Shown here one piece after another: positions 18,288-25,614 of a stretch of DNA of 49,962 bases (the first letter of the stretch is position 1; each line of letters begins with the position of its first letter). Position numbers and translations under genes: made by a program. The notes beneath the pieces were generated by a model, which saw only the letters and a list, made by a program, of their open reading frames with translations, was not told the origin of the DNA and did not search any database. Source of the DNA: Pirellula sp. (GTDB lineage: Bacteria > Planctomycetota > Planctomycetia > Pirellulales > Pirellulaceae); NCBI GenBank assembly GCA_021300155.1, contig JAJTID010000062.1:1-49962 (forward strand), written 5' to 3'.

Positions 18288-18602
18288 ATGATTACTGAAG
18301 ACCACGTTCGAGAGCAACTGAAACTAGTCATCGACCCCGAGCTTTTCGTCAACATTGTTGATCTCGGATTGATTTACGTCGTCGACATCCAGCCTGGTGA
18401 AAACGACAAACTGAACGTCAATGTGGAAATGACCATGACCAGTCCGATGTGCCCCGCGGGTCCACAACTCGTGGCGAACAGTCGGCAAGTCATCGAAGCT
18501 ATCGAAGGTGTCGGCGCCGTCGATATCAAGGTCGTGATGGATCCACCATGGACTCCTGAACGAATGACAGAAGACGCTCGCGATCAGTTAGGAATATTCT
18601 AA
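18288..18602 (+). CDS. sufT: SufT / MIP18-family (DUF59) Fe-S maturation protein
   Basis: A 104-residue single-domain protein of the DUF59/MIP18 family. Hallmarks are VIDPELFVNIVDLGLIY near the N-terminus, MTMTSPMCPAGPQL with its conserved Cys, and VVMDPPWTPERMT near the end. SufT proteins help deliver clusters to some target proteins and are regularly found in SUF operons of bacteria without the ISC system. The ATG is 35 bases after the Rieske gene, and the sufE/sufS gene begins five bases after its stop. Confidence 0.95.
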   Translation: MITEDHVREQLKLVIDPELFVNIVDLGLIYVVDIQPGENDKLNVNVEMTMTSPMCPAGPQLVANSRQVIEAIEGVGAVDIKVVMDPPWTPERMTEDARDQLGIF

Positions 18603-18607
18603 AGTTC

Positions 18608-20284
18608 ATGTCCGTTCTCTTGGAAGAACTCATTGAAGAGTTTCAGGATCTGGAGACGCCGGAAGAGCGTATACAGTTCTTGATCGAATTGGGACAGTCA
18701 TTACCAGAATTCCCTAAAGAGTTTTGCACGGAAGAGTTTCGTGTCGTCGGTTGCCAAAGCATGGTCTGGGTCGTTCCTGAATGGGACGGAAAGACGTTTC
18801 AGTTTCAGGCGACGAGCGACGCTCCGATGGTCCGTGGACTTGCAGCAGTGCTGGTATCTGCTTATTCGGGATGCACTGCGCAGGAAGTGGTCGATCTTCC
18901 GATCGAGAAGATTTTCGAGGGACTAAAACTGAAAAGCTTTTTGTCTCCGCTTCGCAGCAACGGATTGAACTCGATGATCAAGCAGATCCGCGAGTACGCT
19001 GCGGGGAAGCTTGCCAGAGTCGCACCAACCTCGCGAGTGGCTGTCAAGAATAGCACCGATTACGGACCTATATCTGGCCATCTTGCAGATATCCGAAGCG
19101 ATTTTCCAGTGCTAATCGGGCATCATAGTTCAGGTTTGCCAGTGGCATATCTGGATAATGCGGCATCATCGCAACGCCCGCAAGTGGTGATCGACGCGAT
19201 GAACTCGGTTTATCAGCAGCACTATGCAAATGTCCATCGTTCCGGTCATGAATGGGCCGGGATGACGACCGAGAAAGTCGAAGCGAGTCGCGTTGCTGTT
19301 CAGCAGTACATCAACGCTTCTTCTCCCGACGAAATCATATTCACCGCAGGAACAACCGCTTCGGTGAATCTAGTTGCTCAGACGTGGGGACGATCGAACC
19401 TGAAGTCTGGCGATGAGATACTGTTGACCGAAATGGAACACCATTCGAACATCGTCCCTTGGCAACAACTCTGTGCTGAACTCGGGTGCGTCATTCGTTG
19501 GATTCCAATTCGCGATGACTATACGCTCGACATGGATGCTTTTCATCGTTTGTTGAATGAGAAGACACGCATTGTCGCGTGCACTGCGGTCTCCAATGTG
19601 TTGGGTACGATCATTCCGATTCGAGAGATCTGCGAAGGAGCTCATCGATGGAATGCCGTTGTTTTGGTCGATGCAGCCCAAGCGGTACCGCACGGCATGT
19701 TGGATGTTATCGAATGGGACGCGGATTTCGTAGTCTTCAGCGGGCATAAGATGTTAGCCAGCACCGGAGTTGGTGTTTGTTATGGCAAGCGTGCGTTGCT
19801 CGAGAAGATGCCGAGTTGGCAAGGGGGCGGAAACATGATCAAGTCGGTGACCTTCGATGGATTCACCGAAGCGGGTCTGCCTCACAAGTTTGAAGCGGGC
19901 ACACCAGCCATTGTAGAGATCATCTCTCTGAAGAGTGCTATCGAGTATTTGGCAACGATTGGATCAGAGCGGATACTAGAGCATGAGAATCTTCTTGCCG
20001 AACGAGCGATCGAGGGATTGTCGACGATTCCCGGGATCCGAATTTTTTCGCCACCGCGAGCAAAGAAGTGTGGCATCGTGTCTTTTGCGATAGATGGTAT
20101 TCATGGTGAACAAATCGCCAGGTTATTGGACGCTCGCGGCATCGCGATTCGAGTGGGGCATCACTGTGCGATGCCATTGCATTCAAAGCTTGGGGTGCCA
20201 GTCACCTGTCGCGCAAGCTTTTATTTTTACAATTCGATCGAAGAAGTCGACCGATTTGTTGCCGCTGTAAAAGATGTCGTGTAG
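18608..20284 (+). CDS. sufS: SufE-SufS fusion: cysteine desulfurase with its sulfur acceptor
   Basis: A 558-residue bifunctional protein. Residues 1-140 are a full SufE domain (LIEEFQDLETPEERIQFLIELG, acceptor Cys49 in VVGCQSMVW, and LSPLRSNGLNSM). After a short linker (about 141-160), residues 165-558 are a SufS-type group II cysteine desulfurase. It shows LDNAASSQRP, the HHSN loop, the PLP lysine K381 in FSGHKMLAS, the catalytic Cys520 in RVGHHCAMP, and CRASFYFYN. SufS takes sulfur from cysteine as a persulfide and SufE passes it to SufB; here both steps are on one chain, so transfer would be intramolecular or within the dimer. It ends the operon and is five bases from sufT. All key residues are present. 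Confidence 0.95.
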   Translation: MSVLLEELIEEFQDLETPEERIQFLIELGQSLPEFPKEFCTEEFRVVGCQSMVWVVPEWDGKTFQFQATSDAPMVRGLAAVLVSAYSGCTAQEVVDLPIEKIFEGLKLKSFLSPLRSNGLNSMIKQIREYAAGKLARVAPTSRVAVKNSTDYGPISGHLADIRSDFPVLIGHHSSGLPVAYLDNAASSQRPQVVIDAMNSVYQQHYANVHRSGHEWAGMTTEKVEASRVAVQQYINASSPDEIIFTAGTTASVNLVAQTWGRSNLKSGDEILLTEMEHHSNIVPWQQLCAELGCVIRWIPIRDDYTLDMDAFHRLLNEKTRIVACTAVSNVLGTIIPIREICEGAHRWNAVVLVDAAQAVPHGMLDVIEWDADFVVFSGHKMLASTGVGVCYGKRALLEKMPSWQGGGNMIKSVTFDGFTEAGLPHKFEAGTPAIVEIISLKSAIEYLATIGSERILEHENLLAERAIEGLSTIPGIRIFSPPRAKKCGIVSFAIDGIHGEQIARLLDARGIAIRVGHHCAMPLHSKLGVPVTCRASFYFYNSIEEVDRFVAAVKDVV

Positions 20285-20317
20285 TTGCCCCAAGCATTCC
20301 GGTAATTCACCTCCGTC

Positions 20318-22819
20318 TTAGAATAGAAACGTTTGTGTTTTCGGTAGCGATGGTCGATCCAATTTACTCAGAACTCTGCCTGCGGCAGCGCAACCACTGA
20401 GAAAGGCCCCTTCAACTCTAGAGCCACCAGCCCAGTCGCCACATGCGATAACTGTCGAGCGATGTTGGAAACAATTCGTTGGTACGGCTGTGGAAATTGG
20501 TATCGAATATCGCCAACGGTGCGCCATTGCGATCGTCGGTATCTGCGGTTTCTGTCCAGTGACACGGAAGTATTCTTCTAGCAGCGTATCCATCACGAAC
20601 TCTTGATCCTTTTCGTAGCACTGGGCAGACCAATCGGGTGCAGCATGGATCACTAAAGACTCGCCTTTCGAGTATCGGCCAGGCTTCGTATGGCTTCGAG
20701 CAATCCAACGGACGGCGCCACCGTTGACGAATGCTCCATTCCAATCGCTCGGCAACTGTTCTTCAAATTGAAACATCGCACACCAGCACGGATCGTATCG
20801 GACCGATGCAAGCTGCGATGAAAGAACTGCATCAAACGGGACCAACGACGACGCTTGCGGTGCGGGAATCGCCAAGATCACTTGATCGAAAACGCCCAAA
20901 TCTAAACCATCTGCGGCCATGAGACGCAATCGACTTCCGTCAGGTTCAATGGCGATTACTTGATGATTCAATCGCATTTCTGCATTTTTTAGCAGATGCT
21001 TCGCAATCGAGGTCATGCCCGGAGTGCCGACAAATCGTTCGACCGATGGACGCACGTGGCAATGCCATGAAGGTTCTGCGCTATTCTCATCTCGGTCATA
21101 TGCAACAACGGTCCCCTCCCAAAGTGCCGCTACACCTTGCTCGACCCATGACTGAACGTATCTTCGAAACACAGGATGTCGCACCGTGAAGTACTGCGCT
21201 CCATGATCGAAAGCATGTTCATCGAGATGTCGAGTCGACATGCGTCCACCCATCCCTCGACTCTTGTCGAAAACTGTTACTTGCAGTCCATGGTCAGCAA
21301 GTGTTCGTGCTGCCATCGCACCAGAGATTCCTGCTCCTACCACGGCGATCGTCGGAGGATTTGGTGCTCGATTGCGTTGGATGAGTTGCTTATACTTTTC
21401 GACATTTAGTCGTTGCGCATGTTCATTTGTCGGGCGTGGCCGAATCGTTCCTTGAATTGAAGTCTCTGGCTCAAAGGGACGATCAAATTGCCCCAGACAC
21501 CAGAGAATACCTCCATAGGAACCTGGGTCTCGACCATCGAGCGCATAACGATGGTTCAAGTCGAGCATGTACTTTAACGCACATTGCGGGCTTGGGGTCC
21601 AATTCAAGATAGCTTTGCCCCACGTCATCCTAATATTGTTGTGCAATTCTCCATGCATCAATAACGACTTCTGCGCGACGTTCCACAATGGGTCATCGGA
21701 CTCGCCGCGCGCAAGTTGCTCCCAGGAATAGAGCTTTGCTCGCCGATCCTTCGCGTGTAACTCTAGGGTTTTTCGAGCCCAATCTGGGATAGCGGACCAA
21801 TGATCATGATCGCTGCGATAATGGCAAAATGCATAAGCCAACTCTCTCCAAATCAAGAGCTCGTCTAGGTACTTCTCTGGGCCTTCTCCTTTTTGCTGAG
21901 ATGCTTCGCGTGCGATCCGCATGGGCGAGACCATCCCATAATGCAAATAGGCGGACATCCGACTCGTACCATTGATCAACGGACTGTTCCGAGTCTTTGC
22001 ATATTTGCTTAGCCCTGACTGGCAAAATCGATTCCACCGACTGTAACCGGCGGTCGATCCTCCTTCGGTATCGACGACCGGTCCAACGGTATGATCGATA
22101 TCACATTGAGCAATCCAATCCGCAATACTCGTGAGATTAAGATCGATAGACTTGAATGGTAACGAATCGATGTCAAATGCTCGAACATTTCCTTTCCAAA
22201 GAGGCCATTCATTAGGAACGCGATCTTTGTATTGCCGCTGTGTTGCTTGCCGAAACTCGAATGCTCTCGTGTAGGCCTGGCCAATCGATCGCATCGGAAC
22301 CACGCAAGCAGTGTCTACGGCTACGATGGGAGTTCTGCATTGTCGACATAGAGCTCGAAGGAATGTTGATGAAGGTCGCGTTGGCATATCTTCAGTCACA
22401 GTAACCGACGATGCATCTGCTAACTGCCGTAGATAATCCCCTTGGGTGTCTGATCGTTCCAAGTAGAAAGCATAGGAAATCCCGATTTCAGACATTCTGC
22501 GCTGCACATCTCGAGCACCTTCGAGTATGAACGTATGATGTCGGTCCGAAGCGAAAGGATAACGCTGCGATAAACCGTGGTATACGAGCAATGGTAAATC
22601 CAATTTGATTGCCAAGTGTCGAGCCACATCGAGAGCCGGGTTCTCATCGACTCGAACAGCAGTTCGCATCCAATACAGTACAAAACCAGGTTGGCTGCTG
22701 GAATTACTTGCGGAATGATCAACGGTGCTCTTGCCTGCCGTTCCTGCCGTAACGACGCGTATTCGTTCGTACAAGTGAATAGGAACGTTCTCGAAGCTGA
22801 GTAATTCGGCAATGGACAT
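20318..22819 (-). CDS. Class II CPD photolyase fused to a renalase-like FAD oxidoreductase
   Basis: An 833-residue two-flavin fusion. Residues about 40-470 are a class II DNA photolyase (LYWMRTAVRVDENPALDVA, YLDELLIWRELAYAFCHY, IPDWARKTLELHA, DPLWNVAQ, and the FAD-site block LDGRDPGSYGGILWCLG with DRPF). Such enzymes repair cyclobutane pyrimidine dimers using light. Residues about 485-833 form an NAD(P)/FAD-binding amine-oxidase-like domain resembling renalase, with the dinucleotide motif VVGAGISGAMAARTL, KSRGMGGRMSTR, HGAQYFTVR, and the C-terminal FAD block ACGDWAGGSRVEGAFLSG. Both halves look complete and in frame. The renalase-like part could oxidise NAD(P)H isomers or keep flavin reduced; this is inference. 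The gene converges on the suf operon with 33 bases between stops. Confidence 0.9.
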   Translation of the reverse strand: MSIAELLSFENVPIHLYERIRVVTAGTAGKSTVDHSASNSSSQPGFVLYWMRTAVRVDENPALDVARHLAIKLDLPLLVYHGLSQRYPFASDRHHTFILEGARDVQRRMSEIGISYAFYLERSDTQGDYLRQLADASSVTVTEDMPTRPSSTFLRALCRQCRTPIVAVDTACVVPMRSIGQAYTRAFEFRQATQRQYKDRVPNEWPLWKGNVRAFDIDSLPFKSIDLNLTSIADWIAQCDIDHTVGPVVDTEGGSTAGYSRWNRFCQSGLSKYAKTRNSPLINGTSRMSAYLHYGMVSPMRIAREASQQKGEGPEKYLDELLIWRELAYAFCHYRSDHDHWSAIPDWARKTLELHAKDRRAKLYSWEQLARGESDDPLWNVAQKSLLMHGELHNNIRMTWGKAILNWTPSPQCALKYMLDLNHRYALDGRDPGSYGGILWCLGQFDRPFEPETSIQGTIRPRPTNEHAQRLNVEKYKQLIQRNRAPNPPTIAVVGAGISGAMAARTLADHGLQVTVFDKSRGMGGRMSTRHLDEHAFDHGAQYFTVRHPVFRRYVQSWVEQGVAALWEGTVVAYDRDENSAEPSWHCHVRPSVERFVGTPGMTSIAKHLLKNAEMRLNHQVIAIEPDGSRLRLMAADGLDLGVFDQVILAIPAPQASSLVPFDAVLSSQLASVRYDPCWCAMFQFEEQLPSDWNGAFVNGGAVRWIARSHTKPGRYSKGESLVIHAAPDWSAQCYEKDQEFVMDTLLEEYFRVTGQKPQIPTIAMAHRWRYSIPISTAVPTNCFQHRSTVIACGDWAGGSRVEGAFLSGCAAAGRVLSKLDRPSLPKTQTFLF

Positions 22820-22940
22820 GGTTTTGATTTATTGATTCGACAACGTGAGCAAGGGATGATTCACTGGGTCCGTCGTCTAATGTACACGGATCGCTCATCA
22901 TTGTAATGAGCCTGGCGAGTGCGATTTATTTCGGGCTCGC

Positions 22941-23843
22941 TTAACGCGTACCGATGTAGTTTCCCGTCGACTGGGATCGAAAAAACTGGAGATAGTTGTC
23001 TCGCCACTCGCTTCGAGATTTGGCGGGAAGTCGCCGACTCAACAGACCGGCTGCTGCGCCAGTTCGCAAGTCCTCGATATAAGCCCGTAGCGCATTCTTC
23101 GATTCTTCGTTGTGATTGAGCAAAAATGCGACGATGCTCCACGCATCGCGATACTCTTTAGGGCTAAGTGTCGTTGCGTTTTGGTTCTGTTCGAAGTCTT
23201 CGATTTGGACCACTTGGCCATATCGAAGCTGAGACTCGACTGCATGTCTGTGCGTTGGATGCGATCCCTTTTCGGTGCTCTCCACTTCAAAGTATTCTGC
23301 GAGTCCTTCATCGAGCCACAATGGAAGCTTGATTCCGCTGGCATGCAACAACGCATGGGTGCATTCGTGACGAGCATCGGTCAACCAGTCGGAGTGCATA
23401 TAGGTAAAGACCAGGCCAGGCCCTCGATTCTGAACAAACAACGCACGCCGCTTCGGCAGGCCTGGAAAATTCTTCTTCAAGTAGTGATCAAACTCCGTTT
23501 CATTGGCTAACACCACCAATCGAATGTTGGCATTCTCGAGCTTGATCGCTAATGCCTGCTCGATCTCAATGGGAAGCGTTGTTAGTCGATGTGTCCATGT
23601 TGCCAATTGCTGGTCGGTCGTGGTGGTATGGACCTGAAGCCACCCCGCGGACCAGGAAGCAGGCCAAGAGGGATTAGACTTCTCGGGTGCAGCAGAAGCC
23701 TGAACGAACGAGGCGCGATCCACTGCGGCCTGCTCTTGTCCCATAGCGTGTGAGGAACACACGACTGCGAACGAGAGTGCAATTCCGCTCAGTACAGTTG
23801 GATACGGAACTTGATGCGGGAGTATTATCCCGGTCGTCAACAA
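22941..23843 (-). CDS. Secreted gluzincin-type peptidase (DUF1570-like)
   Basis: A protein of about 300 residues with a hydrophobic export segment ending near SSHAMGQEQ. The zinc-peptidase signature is HECTH (in TDARHECTHALLHAS), followed by WLDEGLAEYFE with the third ligand Glu, as in DUF1570/peptidase MA-like proteins of planctomycetes. The substrate is unknown. The frame is open to ATG 23921, but that extension is encoded by the inverted repeat. TTG codons at 23843 and 23840 lie in the repeat and would give a good signal peptide, whereas the first non-repeat ATG (23744) would remove it. The repeat therefore seems to overlap the 5' end of the gene. Confidence 0.7.
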   Translation of the reverse strand: MLTTGIILPHQVPYPTVLSGIALSFAVVCSSHAMGQEQAAVDRASFVQASAAPEKSNPSWPASWSAGWLQVHTTTTDQQLATWTHRLTTLPIEIEQALAIKLENANIRLVVLANETEFDHYLKKNFPGLPKRRALFVQNRGPGLVFTYMHSDWLTDARHECTHALLHASGIKLPLWLDEGLAEYFEVESTEKGSHPTHRHAVESQLRYGQVVQIEDFEQNQNATTLSPKEYRDAWSIVAFLLNHNEESKNALRAYIEDLRTGAAAGLLSRRLPAKSRSEWRDNYLQFFRSQSTGNYIGTR

Positions 23844-23887
23844 TTCCCTGGAAAATCCATTAGCTCGGGACAATGGTCCCAAGCTAC
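23811..23887 (+). repeat. REPIN-like inverted repeat, copy 5
   Basis: A degraded left arm (GGGAGTATTATCCCGG), core with TGGAAAATCC, and an intact right arm (GGGACAATGGTCCCAAGCTA(C)); 77 bp. It covers the 5' end of the gluzincin gene on the opposite strand. Confidence 0.9.
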
Positions 23888-23925
23888 AGTATTTCCGACG
23901 CGGCGTATCGTACTCCGGCATCCAA

Positions 23926-24702
23926 CTACTTTCTGGCGAAGAACTCTTTGGCCGCGACTATTTTGTAGTCTTTTACCATGCCAGCCACTCGTGCAATCTC
24001 TTTGTTGTCATCGATGCTTAATGAATAATTGACGATAAGCTTGGAGACGATCTCCTGGGTTCCGGATTTCACTCTGGTGGTCCGTTTGGTCTCTAACGGC
24101 AAGAGCGTTTCGTTCTTCAATTGCTCGTTGAGCTTCAGACGCAATTGGGGTGGTTTGTACGGGGGGAAGACGGCCGACAATTTGGTTGTCCAATCGGCAA
24201 ATTCGATGTAACGAACGGCAACGATCGGCACTTGAGGCGTCTGTGTCTTCGACCGGTATTGAACGACAGAGTCGCCGACGACGAGGTTTCCTTCCTCGGT
24301 TGTTATCGTTGGAGGTTGTTCGGAAGGCGATTGTGTCAGCGTTTCTTGCAGCATGGACTCGATCTTCGTTAGCTCAATCTCTGTCATGACCCTTCGCGAA
24401 GCACTGAATGCTTGGATCACACCGAGACTGGAGTCAACAACTACAACATCGCCGGAAGCGATATCGATCTCGATCGATTTGTTGCCTGTAAACAACGTTT
24501 TGAATTGAGCGATCGGTGGCTTGGATTGGTCCGCATAGATGTCCGCATCAACTCGAAAGCCAATATCGTTGGCGGATGCGTTTCGTGTGACGCTCGCTAG
24601 TTGCAGTTCTTGCCCCGAGAGTGGATTGCTTTCCAGCCAAGGGATCATGATGATAAGGAGAGCGAGAACCGTTTTCCAAAAATCGATAGACCGCGAGTTC
24701 AT
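23926..24702 (-). CDS. Secreted protein of unknown function
   Basis: A protein of about 258 residues with an N-terminal hydrophobic segment (FWKTVLALLIIMIPWL) acting as signal peptide or anchor. It is followed by a mostly beta region with VDADIYADQSKPPIAQFKTL and FTGNKSIEIDIASGDVVVVD, then a helical segment (about 105-130) and a charged C-terminal region (KLNEQLKNETLLPLETKR). The ATG at 24702 has GAG upstream; a TTG at 24714 would add four residues. I do not recognise the family. It lies between the lipoprotein gene (24 bases upstream) and the gluzincin gene, in the same direction, so the three may be co-transcribed and act at the envelope. Confidence 0.65.
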   Translation of the reverse strand: MNSRSIDFWKTVLALLIIMIPWLESNPLSGQELQLASVTRNASANDIGFRVDADIYADQSKPPIAQFKTLFTGNKSIEIDIASGDVVVVDSSLGVIQAFSASRRVMTEIELTKIESMLQETLTQSPSEQPPTITTEEGNLVVGDSVVQYRSKTQTPQVPIVAVRYIEFADWTTKLSAVFPPYKPPQLRLKLNEQLKNETLLPLETKRTTRVKSGTQEIVSKLIVNYSLSIDDNKEIARVAGMVKDYKIVAAKEFFARK

Positions 24703-24726
24703 GATGAGGCTCAAAGAAAGAACGGA

Positions 24727-25416
24727 CTAAAAGGACCCAACAGAGGAAATCGCCGCGTCGATAGCAACATCCGTGGTCGGGTCGTACGGATAGAAGATTC
24801 TGGCGATACGATTTGCAAGGGTTGTCAAGTAAATGCGCTGGAAGGTTGCCTCGTCATAGTCCGTGACCGGCGCACCCGTTTGTGGGTAAACGAACTCTGG
24901 AAGCGATTTGCGGAAAACCGGACCTTTGCCTTCGCCTGACTTGTACACTGTAACCGTCGACGAGCTTCGTCCTTTGTACAACGTTTTGCCTTCCTTCAAC
25001 TTCAGATCCGATACGTCCACATTGACGACATAGTCTGCACCCGAACGCGAACCGATGACCGCTGGATCCACTTGGCCGAGTTGAACGTCCTGAACGAGTC
25101 TATCCACTTCGTCTGGTGAAACCATTTGGATTTTCTTAACCTTGCCGCTCAGAAGCATCGTTATGTTTCTGGCCATCAGCAAGCATGTCGCATCGGAAGC
25201 GTGAACTCCGTTGGTACTTACGAGAACAGCGACCTTTTTCTCTTCCAATTCCTTGAACTCGGCAGGAGCGTCGTTCCCTTTGATCATGTAGATCATATTT
25301 GCCATCATGCGAACACAACCCGCGTTGGCGGTGAGCATCAGCATGGCAACGCAACAGAGCAGTAGCCGCGGGGTATACGTGGTCAAAAGGGCCGATCGAT
25401 CCGTGATCTTGTTCAT
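24727..25416 (-). CDS. Predicted lipoprotein of unknown function
   Basis: A protein of about 229 residues. The start chosen (ATG 25416, GGA upstream) opens into a signal peptide ending in the lipobox-like LTANAGC, where the Cys would be lipidated. The mature part has VAVLVSTNGVHASDATCLLMARNI, a repeated helix-strand pattern with VQDVQLGQVDPAVIG and GADYVVNVDVSDLKL, and resembles lipoproteins that read out an oligomeric peptidase or secretion context, but no family can be named. The frame is open to an ATG at 25560, whose product would be an implausible basic extension. A secreted protein is encoded 24 bases downstream on the same strand. Confidence 0.7.
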   Translation of the reverse strand: MNKITDRSALLTTYTPRLLLCCVAMLMLTANAGCVRMMANMIYMIKGNDAPAEFKELEEKKVAVLVSTNGVHASDATCLLMARNITMLLSGKVKKIQMVSPDEVDRLVQDVQLGQVDPAVIGSRSGADYVVNVDVSDLKLKEGKTLYKGRSSSTVTVYKSGEGKGPVFRKSLPEFVYPQTGAPVTDYDEATFQRIYLTTLANRIARIFYPYDPTTDVAIDAAISSVGSF

Positions 25417-25503
25417 GCAGGCATCCGGTCCTGTCAAAGTTTGGTGGGTTCGTCTAGCAAAGACCCGTCGCTTATAGAGAGTTCGCAGTCCTAAGGCTAG
25501 ATG

Positions 25504-25614
25504 GAAGTTTGAAGTTTGAAGAGGGAAGAGGAGCTGTACATCGTATTGGATTGCAAGCAATTCCTAGTTCCAACTTCAAACTTCTCAATTCCTAATTCCT
25601 AATTCCTAATTCTT
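25504..25614. repeat. Heptanucleotide tandem repeats in the gap between two genes
   Basis: GAAGTTT is repeated about 2.5 times at 25504-25521, with its inverted copy CTTCAAACTTC at 25574-25584. AATTCCT is repeated three times at 25587-25607, followed by a decayed fourth unit to 25614. The TAG stop of the large hydrolase gene on the minus strand lies inside the second array (25606-25608). As the unit is seven bases, TAG falls in all three frames. Confidence 0.8.
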
